Source: Candidatus Omnitrophota bacterium (GTDB lineage Bacteria > Omnitrophota > Gorgyraeia > Zapsychrales > Zapsychraceae). Taken from it: 5,987 nt of DNA. The notes under the pieces are model-generated. The model did not search any database. It saw only the letters and a list, made by a program, of their open reading frames with translations, and was not told where the DNA came from. The DNA is taken from NCBI GenBank assembly GCA_018399915.1, contig JAGYNW010000129.1, positions 1 to 5,987 of the forward strand, written 5' to 3'. Below are positions 1 through 5,080 of the stretch, in pieces (position 1 is the first letter of the stretch; each line of letters begins with the position of its first letter). The translations under genes and the position numbers were made by a program.

Positions 1-156
1 GTTATTTGAAGAGCTTAAACGAAGGATAAAAGTTTTTCGTAGGTTCCCAAATCCTCAAAGTTGCAGGCGTTGGGTGTATGCGTTATTAAAAGAATTAAAC
101 AAAGCTAATTTAGGTTGCGCGCTCTCTGAAAGTCAGCAGAGTTCTTGACACTACTT
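1..156 (+). mobile_element. right-hand end of an IS256-like insertion sequence (boundary approximate)
   Basis: The transposase tail implies an insertion sequence whose 3' end lies just beyond the stop at 148. IS256-type elements usually place the terminal inverted repeat within a few tens of bases of the transposase stop. The bases around the stop, TTCTTGACACTAC (143-155), look like terminal repeats I recall from this family. The left end is outside the window, so neither the inverted-repeat partner nor the 8-9 base target duplication can be checked. The end coordinate is an estimate. Confidence 0.45.
2..148 (+). CDS. IS256/Mutator-family transposase, C-terminal end (partial at window edge)
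   Basis: An open frame enters from the left edge and stops at TGA 146-148, giving 48 residues. It begins LFEELKRRIKVFRRFPNP and continues with S, C, R, R, W, V, Y, A, L, L, K, E, L, N. This matches the pattern I know from the extreme C-terminus of IS256/Mutator-type DDE transposases: E-x-x-R-R-x-x-V, then F-P-N, then S-x-x-R and a closing hydrophobic helix. The catalytic DDE residues would lie upstream, outside the window, so whether the enzyme is intact cannot be judged. The family cuts and pastes or copies its own insertion sequence. The assignment rests on remembered family consensus over a short segment. The reading frame and stop are certain. Confidence 0.72.
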   Translation, partial: LFEELKRRIKVFRRFPNPQSCRRWVYALLKELNKANLGCALSESQQSS

Positions 157-207
157 TATTTTTTTTCGTGATTGCGTTGCAACATGATTTGTTTTAGTAT
201 GATTGTC

Positions 208-1068
208 ATGAAACAAAAATTCTTGATCTCTTGCTTTGTGGCCTATTTTGTTGTTATGGCATTCGCTTCAGCTCACGCCAAACCCGTGGATTTTCTGGTA
301 GATGTCCCCAATGTTTATGTGGGGATGTCCCAGGAACATTTTGAAGAATTTTATCCCACAGAAATTTCCCGCACATACCGTAAGGATGGGGATGAAGAGT
401 GGATCACCTATGACTACACCTATGATTTTGCCCCGGGCCTGGAATTTTTTGAGCGTTACCGACACAGGGCCTATGATATGGTTACGTTTTATTTTGTCGA
501 TGAGCTTTTGTTGGGCTGGGCCTTAAACGACCGCGCAGAGATCGTGCGTGAGTATTTAAGCGAGTATTGCTCTCAGGCGTTCATCCATTACATCCCGAAA
601 ATGTATGAGGCCATCAGTAATTGCATGAACAAGATTCCTATCGAGGTCTTTTATGAGATCACGGACCGGAGCCGTCCGGTATTGTTCACAGAGGTGCATT
701 ATAAAGGCATGGCCCGGTTTGCCGCCACATCCAACGTGATTTCTTTTGAGCATGATCCGCCGTCATTTGAAAAAGGATTTACCCTGATCAAGCTGAGCAC
801 GGAGTTGGGCGATATCGGGACAGTGCCGGCTATTGAAGGTGTTATCTATCATGAGCTGGCGCACCGTTTCCTGGTGCATGGCGGTGAGCATTATATCCGT
901 GAACATGAACGCGATGCTAACCGTTTGGTTGAAGCCTGGGGGTTTAAGGAAGAGCTTGACGCGGCTAAAGAAATTTTTGGCGCCACGCCCCATGCTGTGA
1001 CAGATGCGGATGAGGCGCCATCCCTTGAGCCGTCCGAGCAAGAAAACCTTGAGGATCCTCAGGATTAA
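208..1068 (+). CDS. exported HELAH-motif protein, probable zinc metallopeptidase-like
   Basis: The predicted protein has 286 residues and begins with a Sec-type signal peptide: MKQK, a hydrophobic stretch and a likely cut after A-H-A (residue 24), so it probably acts in the periplasm or outside. Near the C-terminus is H215-E-L-A-H219, the HExxH zinc-binding/catalytic motif, preceded by G-V-I-Y as in an active-site helix. Fifteen residues later comes E234-R-D-A-N238, the E-x-x-A-N/D arrangement that supplies the third zinc ligand in M48 and ImmA/IrrE-type gluzincins. The middle of the protein (about 25-200) matches no family I recognise. The last 30 residues are acidic and low in complexity. 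I chose ATG 208 because it gives a clean signal peptide; in-frame ATGs at 184 and 199 and TTG 172 are possible, and no good ribosome-binding site separates them. Peptidase activity is inferred from the motif only. Confidence 0.8.
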   Translation: MKQKFLISCFVAYFVVMAFASAHAKPVDFLVDVPNVYVGMSQEHFEEFYPTEISRTYRKDGDEEWITYDYTYDFAPGLEFFERYRHRAYDMVTFYFVDELLLGWALNDRAEIVREYLSEYCSQAFIHYIPKMYEAISNCMNKIPIEVFYEITDRSRPVLFTEVHYKGMARFAATSNVISFEHDPPSFEKGFTLIKLSTELGDIGTVPAIEGVIYHELAHRFLVHGGEHYIREHERDANRLVEAWGFKEELDAAKEIFGATPHAVTDADEAPSLEPSEQENLEDPQD

Positions 1069-1117
1069 GGCTAAAGGGCAATCGTTAATCCGTTTTTAAG
1101 GAAGCGCAATAATCATT

Positions 1118-1789
1118 ATGGGATTTCGTTTCAGGTCTCAGTTTTTTTCTATTGTCATTATCGCAGGGCTCCTGTTTGCGGGGTATTTAATACGCATCGC
1201 CACTTATCCGAATTGTTTATTGATCAAAGATTCGGATATGCGCCTGGATCAGGAAGGCGAGCCTATGCAGATCAGATGCCGGCACCGGCGTCCGTTGGTT
1301 ATTGAAGGAAAGAACGGATTTGAAAAGGCGCGGATGAAATTTCTGGCCCGCTATCGGATCACCGGGAAGGTCGTAGCCGTCCAACAGATCCGCGATAGAG
1401 GGTCCTGGATGAGCGCGGCTGACGTGGGTATTGCCTGGGGGAAGATGGCTGATCCGGATGTGGATGAATATGTACGTTATGGACAGCGGGGAAGATTCCT
1501 GTATTATTTTCCGCGGCCGGGTTTACCGGTCAGTATCAAATACCTGCAAAGGCACACCTCGAATAATCATATCCTGACCACTTCCAACAGTATGCTCAAT
1601 GTGGTAAAGAATCTTATCCCGGGCGATGAGGTCACGTTTGACGGTTATTTGGTAAAGCTTTCCGGTACCGGCCGCAGGGGCCACAGATTTTCCTGGGAAA
1701 GCAGTATGCGCCGCACAGATACCGGAGACGGCGCCTGTGAGATCATGTACATTGAGCGCATTTGGGTTAACGGACACTACTATGAATAG
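1118..1789 (+). CDS. membrane-anchored protein of a conserved uncharacterised family
   Basis: The product has 223 residues with one N-terminal hydrophobic segment (about 9-27) after a basic start, so it is a signal anchor or uncleaved signal with the rest outside the membrane. Distinctive patches are S99-A-A-D-V-G-I-A-W-G-K-M110, T148-S-N-N-H151, G169-D-E-V-T-F-D-G-Y-L-V179, W193-E-S-S and R199-T-D-T-G-D-G-A-C-E208. I recall the same order of patches (D-x-x-x-G-W-G-x-M-S-D, S-x-N-x-H-x-I-P, G-D-x-V-x-L-x-G-Y-L-V, S-S-x-x-R-x-D-T-G-x-G-A-C-E) from hypothetical proteins of many proteobacteria; none has a function I know. The G-D-x-V-x-x-x-G-Y strand and the earlier I-T-G-K-V-V-A-V strand suggest a beta-rich, OB-like fold, which is inference. 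A purine-rich AAGGAAG (1098-1104) lies 13 bases before ATG, rather far. The gene follows the HELAH gene by 49 bases on the same strand and may share its transcript. Confidence 0.82.
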   Translation: MGFRFRSQFFSIVIIAGLLFAGYLIRIATYPNCLLIKDSDMRLDQEGEPMQIRCRHRRPLVIEGKNGFEKARMKFLARYRITGKVVAVQQIRDRGSWMSAADVGIAWGKMADPDVDEYVRYGQRGRFLYYFPRPGLPVSIKYLQRHTSNNHILTTSNSMLNVVKNLIPGDEVTFDGYLVKLSGTGRRGHRFSWESSMRRTDTGDGACEIMYIERIWVNGHYYE

Positions 1790-1797
1790 GAAATTTT

Positions 1798-1826
1798 TTG
1801 ACAGATATACAATCCTTTAATATAAT
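1798..1826 (+). promoter_or_regulatory. exact consensus sigma-70 promoter
   Basis: TTGACA at 1798-1803 and TATAAT at 1821-1826 are both perfect matches to the housekeeping sigma-70 -35 and -10 hexamers, separated by the ideal 17 bases. Transcription should start near 1833, giving a leader of about 55 bases before the TTG start at 1888. The site begins nine bases after the stop of the preceding gene, so it opens a new transcriptional unit: the four-helix membrane gene and, as no terminator is seen after it, possibly the protease-chaperone and kinase genes. Confidence 0.82.
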
Positions 1827-1874
1827 TGATATGCCGTTACAGCATATTCTGTGCCTGGATAATCCGGGATAATC

Positions 1875-1890
1875 AAAGGATAACTTTTTG
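1875..1890 (+). promoter_or_regulatory. ribosome-binding site that decides a TTG start
   Basis: AAAGGA (1875-1880) stands seven bases before TTG 1888. That is the correct spacing, and no ATG or GTG upstream in this frame competes, so the unusual TTG start is preferred for the four-helix membrane gene. Confidence 0.65.
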
Positions 1891-2274
1891 CAAGAAATCA
1901 TTGCCGATCTTATTTTAATCGCTTTTATTTTTCTTATGTTCCGTTCCATCCAATTTGATAGTAAAGGGATCCTGGCGGAGGCGGAAAAGGCGTCGGCTAT
2001 CGAATTATTGATCAGTTCCGTGTTTGTTATCGGCGGATTTTATTTGGTTCATGTCCTGATGTACGGCCCGCATGCCAATGCTTCGCTTGGGTCGCGGGGT
2101 ATCATGTTTATAGTCGGCTATGAGCTTCTCGGCATGTTCATCTTTTTACTTTTCCGCAAGCCTTTTGTGGCTTTTTTATATGGGGTGGAGGAGCATATGC
2201 CCTTGTTGTTGAAAATACCTGTCGGCTTTGAGTTTATGTTCTGTTGTTATCTTTTAGTAAGTAATATTTTGTAA
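1888..2274 (+). CDS. small four-helix integral membrane protein, function unknown
   Basis: The product has 128 residues, mostly hydrophobic, with four likely membrane-spanning segments at about 4-22, 38-59, 70-89 and 106-127. Polar loops lie between them: an acidic and lysine-containing loop at 23-37 (S-K-G-I-L-A-E-A-E-K), a short G-P-H-A-N-A loop at 60-66, and R90-K91-P plus E101-E-H at the third turn. I recognise no family, no catalytic motif and no transporter signature. The TTG start is supported by a well-spaced AAAGGA. The gene has its own consensus promoter and precedes the protease-chaperone gene by 80 bases with no visible terminator. It could therefore be a membrane partner in the same unit, which is inference from position only. 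Confidence 0.78.
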   Translation: MQEIIADLILIAFIFLMFRSIQFDSKGILAEAEKASAIELLISSVFVIGGFYLVHVLMYGPHANASLGSRGIMFIVGYELLGMFIFLLFRKPFVAFLYGVEEHMPLLLKIPVGFEFMFCCYLLVSNIL

Positions 2275-2340
2275 TTTCTTCTTTCCCTAAAAAAAGATCT
2301 TCTTTCTGAGGATCAAAGTGAAAAATCAAAACAAAAAAAT

Positions 2341-2357
2341 AGGAGGAGATAACGATG
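2341..2357 (+). promoter_or_regulatory. strong Shine-Dalgarno site of the protease-chaperone gene
   Basis: AGGAGG (2341-2346) is a full match to the anti-Shine-Dalgarno sequence, eight bases before ATG 2355. It sits in an A-rich and probably unstructured leader. It is the strongest ribosome-binding site in the window and suggests high expression. Confidence 0.8.
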
Positions 2358-3617
2358 AATAAAAAATTTCTTTATTTGAGCATAGTGAGCGCAATTTTTT
2401 CTTTCAATTCCGTTAGCGGGGCATTGGCGCAGTCATCCCGGGAAACTCCTGTTGTCAAAGTGGTTAAACAAAACGCACCGGCAGTGGTCAATATCAGTAC
2501 CGAGCATGTGGTCTTGTTGAGGGAAAATCCTTACTGGGGCCATTATGGAAGCCAGTTTGACCGGCTGTTTGACAATTTTTACGGAATGCACCGCAGGCGT
2601 GCCTTGAAACTGAAAAGCGTGGGTTCCGGTGTGGTGGTGGATGAAAGCGGCCTGATCGTCACCAATGCGCATGTTGTGCACATGGCCAGCAATATTTTTG
2701 TCGTATTTAATGACGGGAAAAAACTTGAAGGCCGTATCGTTTATGAGAACCTGAAAGATGACCTGGCCCTGATCCGGGTGGACAGTGAAGAGCCGCTAAA
2801 AGCCGTTAATCTGGGCGAAGACGATGATATTTTTATCGGAGAGACCGTTGTCGCCATCGGAAATCCTTTGGGCCTGGAGAATTCGGTTTCCTCCGGCATT
2901 ATCAGCGGCATTGACCGTAAAGCTTTTTCTCGGCGCGGGCTTGTGTCCAGTGAGCTGATCCAGACCGATGCCCCGATCAATCCGGGAAACAGCGGTGGCG
3001 CACTCCTTAATCTTGATGGCGACCTGGTCGGCATCAATGTCGCCATGGTGCAGGATTCGCAAAGTATCGGTTTTGCCATCCCGGTCAAACGCCTTAAGCA
3101 GACCCTGGTAAGCCATAAACAAAACAAACAATTAGCGGTCAAGGATAACCGTGGCCTTGAGTCATCTGCAGATCAGGGCGCGGCTGTATCTCCGAGCCAC
3201 CCCAGGCGCGGTTGGGATCCTTTTCAAGAGATGAACCGTATCCGGGAGGAAATCGACCGCATGTTCACCCATTCCCTGAATTCACGCGGGCCGGCTTTTA
3301 ATGGCGGGATGTTCAACAGTTCTCTGAACTTTGACAATGATTTTAATATCAAAGAAAAGGGCGATTCTTATGTGATGGAGGTAGAAGTCGGGGATATTAA
3401 CAAAGACAATATTGATATTGAAATTAATGAACATTCCATTACTATAAAAGGAGAGATGTCCGCAAAAAAAGAGGAGACAGGACCTCAAAGTATGTTTAGC
3501 GCGCGCAGTTATGGTTCGTTTTTGAAGACACTGCCTTTACCTGAAGACGCGGATGCCGAGAAGATCAAGACAGATGTTGCGGAAAACAAGATCATTGTAA
3601 CGATCCCGAAAAAGTAA
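2355..3617 (+). CDS. exported HtrA/DegP-type serine protease fused to an HSP20 (alpha-crystallin) chaperone domain
   Basis: The protein has 420 residues in one uninterrupted frame. Residues 1-25 form a signal peptide (cut after A-L-A25), so it should act in the periplasm. Residues about 36-250 are an HtrA/DegP trypsin-like protease: H106 in T-N-A-H-V-V, D136 in D-D-L-A-L-I and S213 in N-P-G-N-S-G-G complete the catalytic triad, and G-S-G-V-V-V, A-I-G-N-P-L-G and Q-S-I-G-F-A-I-P are the usual family blocks. After a polar linker (about 252-285) no PDZ domain follows. Instead W287-D-P-F begins a small heat-shock protein: an amphipathic N-terminal arm (287-308), then an alpha-crystallin domain (about 326-420) with F-N-I-K-E-K-G-D-S-Y, I-T-I-K-G-E and the final A-E-N-K-I-I-V-T-I-P-K. 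HtrA proteins usually carry one or two PDZ domains after the protease; HSP20 proteins are usually separate and cytosolic. The C-terminal I-x-I tail that many small heat-shock proteins use for oligomer assembly is absent. The domain calls are strong; combined chaperone-protease action is inference. The kinase gene follows after 16 bases. Confidence 0.93.
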   Translation: MNKKFLYLSIVSAIFSFNSVSGALAQSSRETPVVKVVKQNAPAVVNISTEHVVLLRENPYWGHYGSQFDRLFDNFYGMHRRRALKLKSVGSGVVVDESGLIVTNAHVVHMASNIFVVFNDGKKLEGRIVYENLKDDLALIRVDSEEPLKAVNLGEDDDIFIGETVVAIGNPLGLENSVSSGIISGIDRKAFSRRGLVSSELIQTDAPINPGNSGGALLNLDGDLVGINVAMVQDSQSIGFAIPVKRLKQTLVSHKQNKQLAVKDNRGLESSADQGAAVSPSHPRRGWDPFQEMNRIREEIDRMFTHSLNSRGPAFNGGMFNSSLNFDNDFNIKEKGDSYVMEVEVGDINKDNIDIEINEHSITIKGEMSAKKEETGPQSMFSARSYGSFLKTLPLPEDADAEKIKTDVAENKIIVTIPKK

Positions 3618-3633
3618 TTGTCTAACAAAGGAT

Positions 3634-4773
3634 ATGAAGGTGGAAAAAAAAGATGACCTTAAGTTTGAATTAGAGCCGGAAGATGGATTGAAGGTTTTGA
3701 TCGTTGAGAATAATAAGGTAGATAGCGGCCTTCTTGTGAAAATGGTTGAGGGTATTTCTTCAAAAGTGGATATGATTGTAGTTGCGGAGTCATTGAAGGA
3801 ATGTCTTCAGTGCCTGGACAAAAATGAGTTTGATATCGTGCTTCTGGACCTTAATCTGGATGATAGTGTGGGAGTGGCCACGATACATCGCATCAAAGAA
3901 AAAAGGCCTTTTTTGCCGGTGGTCATCATATCCGGCATGGAAGGGGATGAAATTGAGGACGATATTGTGGATAGCGGGGCTCAGGATTATCTGCACAAAG
4001 GCCGTTTTAACTTAAAGGACCTCAATAAGACTGTGCGTTTTGCAATAGGCCGTATGCGGACTGAAGAAAAATTGAAAGAAGTGAACACAAAGCTTGTGCA
4101 GTCTGAGAAAATGGCCAGCGTGGGTCAGCTCGCGGCCGGTGTCGCGCATGAGTTGAACAGTCCGCTTGCCAGTATTATTACCAATTTGCATATGATTGCC
4201 GAGAATCTGACGCATGAAGACAATCCCACATTAATTGACCTGACCGAAAAATCTGCCAAAAAGTGCCGTGATATCGTGATGTCTTTGCTTAAGTATTCCC
4301 GCGGAAATAATATGCTTGAGGTCTGTGAAGTCAATATTAATGATGTGATTGAAGAGGCGTGCGAGTTGATCACTTATCAACTGGAAGGTAACGGTATTGA
4401 GCTTGTTAAGGAATTGAACGTTGTGGACAAGATCAAGGTAAACACGGATGAGATGCAGCAAGTGATTATCAATCTGGTCCTTAATGCCCGGGACGCGATC
4501 AAGGAAGTAAAGGAAGGCGGAAAGATCTCGATCAAAACATCACAAGGGGATAAGACCGTTACCGTTACGATTTCTGATGACGGGGAGGGGATTGATAAAG
4601 AAAATATAGGCAAGATCTTTGATCCGTTCTATTCTACAAAGGATGTTAACCGTGGAACCGGACTGGGTCTTTTTACCGCCTACAATATAGTCCGCAGCTT
4701 TAAAGGTCATATCGATGTGGAGAGTAAGAAAGGCCGGGGCACGACCTTTTTGCTCCTTTTTCCTGCCTGTTAG
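3634..4773 (+). CDS. soluble hybrid: N-terminal response-regulator receiver plus histidine kinase
   Basis: The protein has 379 residues and no membrane segment. Residues about 19-138 are a receiver domain: V-L-I-V-E25-N-N, phospho-acceptor D72 in L-L-D-L-N-L, S100 in I-I-S-G and K122 in L-H-K-G. The acidic pair that binds magnesium is reduced to E25 with N26 in place of the usual aspartate. A helical linker (139-160) leads to the HisKA dimerisation domain with H172-E-L-N-S-P, the autophosphorylation site. The ATPase domain then shows the N box (N280-L-V-L-N284-A-R-D-A-I), G1 (D315-D-G-E-G), F box (F329-D-P-F-Y-S-T-K) and G2 (G341-T-G-L-G-L). The core is of the NtrB-like type. The likely job is to take phosphate or a signal at the receiver and control the kinase, which then feeds an unlinked regulator. 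ATG 3634 has AAAGGA only one base away; GTG 3640, in frame, has the same site at seven bases and may be the true start. It follows the protease-chaperone gene by 16 bases, so co-transcription is likely. Confidence 0.92.
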   Translation: MKVEKKDDLKFELEPEDGLKVLIVENNKVDSGLLVKMVEGISSKVDMIVVAESLKECLQCLDKNEFDIVLLDLNLDDSVGVATIHRIKEKRPFLPVVIISGMEGDEIEDDIVDSGAQDYLHKGRFNLKDLNKTVRFAIGRMRTEEKLKEVNTKLVQSEKMASVGQLAAGVAHELNSPLASIITNLHMIAENLTHEDNPTLIDLTEKSAKKCRDIVMSLLKYSRGNNMLEVCEVNINDVIEEACELITYQLEGNGIELVKELNVVDKIKVNTDEMQQVIINLVLNARDAIKEVKEGGKISIKTSQGDKTVTVTISDDGEGIDKENIGKIFDPFYSTKDVNRGTGLGLFTAYNIVRSFKGHIDVESKKGRGTTFLLLFPAC

Positions 4774-4790
4774 GGTTTTTAGGGGATTTT

Positions 4791-4899
4791 AGAAGAGCAA
4801 ATGTTTAATTTTTTAAACATATGTTCATTGTTTTTTATCAAGATTGTAAGCATTTGATATTACTAGCCTTACAGCTTGTTAAGCATTGTTTGCTCTTCT
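4791..4899. repeat. 11-bp inverted repeat enclosing nested hairpins
   Basis: AGAAGAGCAAA (4791-4801) is exactly complementary to TTTGCTCTTCT (4889-4899). Between the arms lie the AT-rich hairpin at 4801-4820, a second inverted repeat TGTAAG/CTTACA (4845-4850 and 4868-4873), and a direct repeat TAAGCATT (4847-4854 and 4880-4887). As RNA it could fold as a long closing stem around two hairpins. As DNA it could be a small element with inverted ends, although no target duplication is evident. The left arm is shared with the lower stem of the probable terminator, so the two pairings exclude each other. Confidence 0.5.
4795..4836 (+). terminator. probable intrinsic terminator of the protease-kinase unit
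   Basis: ATGTTTAA (4801-4808) and TTAAACAT (4813-4820) form a perfect 8-base-pair stem with a TTTT loop. Below a single A-A mismatch (4800/4821), GAGCA (4795-4799) pairs with TGTTC (4822-4826), with one G-U pair, giving 13 pairs in all. Five bases after the stem comes a run of six T (4831-4836). The hairpin lies 22 bases after the kinase stop. The upper stem is AT-rich and the T run is slightly displaced, so the terminator may be leaky. Confidence 0.6.
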
Positions 4900-4924
4900 G
4901 GGCGTCCTCAAAACCGGTCTGCCG

Positions 4925-4942
4925 ACAGGGTGAATGACCTGT
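4925..4942. promoter_or_regulatory. candidate upstream activator-binding dyad
   Basis: ACAGG (4925-4929) and CCTGT (4938-4942) form a dyad with an eight-base centre, about 110 bases before the start of transcription expected from the sigma-54 promoter. NtrC-type activators usually bind dyads at about -80 to -150. The arms are short and there is only one copy, so this may be chance. Confidence 0.3.
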
Positions 4943-5016
4943 TTCCATAAGTGTTAACTTTTTTGTAAGTTATTATTTCCATTATATTTATAGATAATCC
5001 TCTCCATATTCCCTTT

Positions 5017-5033
5017 TTGGTATGATTATTGCT
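5017..5033 (+). promoter_or_regulatory. sigma-54 (RpoN) -24/-12 promoter of the PEP-CTERM gene
   Basis: TTGGTATGATTATTGCT fits the sigma-54 pattern TGGCAYR-N4-TTGCW, with one change in the -24 box (TGGTAT for TGGCAC or TGGCAT). The essential GG (5019-5020) and GC (5031-5032) doublets are exactly ten bases apart. Transcription should start near 5044, leaving a 37-base leader with a purine-rich AAAAAGGGA before ATG 5081. Sigma-54 promoters need an ATP-driven activator, so the gene should be switched by a regulator. In other bacteria PEP-CTERM genes are known to be under RpoN and the PrsK/PrsR pair, which agrees with this site. Confidence 0.75.
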
Positions 5034-5080
5034 CCCTTTTTAGGTAAAGCAATTACACGGACACGAAAAAGGGATAATAA

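Larger units (their letters stand above)
4774..5080 (+). other. 307-base intergenic region with terminator and promoter elements, no gene seen
   Basis: I see no credible coding sequence here on either strand. The left third holds the probable terminator and the nested inverted repeats (to 4899). A moderately GC-rich patch follows at 4900-4942, ending in the ACAGG/CCTGT dyad. Then comes an AT-rich stretch with a TAACTT/AAGTTA inverted repeat (4955-4960 and 4967-4972), and finally the sigma-54 promoter and leader of the PEP-CTERM gene. This is the usual layout of a regulated sigma-54 control region. Confidence 0.6.

Noticed and set aside
145..173. TTGACA (145-150) as an outward -35 box from the insertion sequence
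   Set aside because: No -10-like hexamer stands 16-18 bases downstream (GTGATT at 17). The hexamer is more likely part of the terminal repeat.
1050..1061. Perfect 12-base palindrome TGAGGATCCTCA near the end of the HELAH gene
   Set aside because: It has no loop, no following T run, and lies inside the coding sequence, so it is not a credible terminator; a chance palindrome is sufficient.
1831..1872. 13-codon ORF in the leader after the consensus promoter
   Set aside because: Its ATG lies at or just before the expected transcription start and has no ribosome-binding site.
2275..2354. Heat-shock control of the protease-chaperone gene: sigma-32 promoter, CIRCE element or RNA thermometer
   Set aside because: No sigma-32 -35/-10 pair and no CIRCE repeat are present, and the pyrimidine-rich stretches do not pair continuously with AGGAGG.
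2741..3142. Long minus-strand open frames inside the protease gene
   Set aside because: They mirror the codon pattern of the clearly real + strand gene, have no recognisable motif and no ribosome-binding site.
4900..4945. Cyclic-di-GMP riboswitch suggested by the ACAGGG and ACC pieces before a PEP-CTERM gene
   Set aside because: The conserved GEMM core and tetraloop-receptor segments are missing, and the stretch lies upstream of the predicted transcription start.
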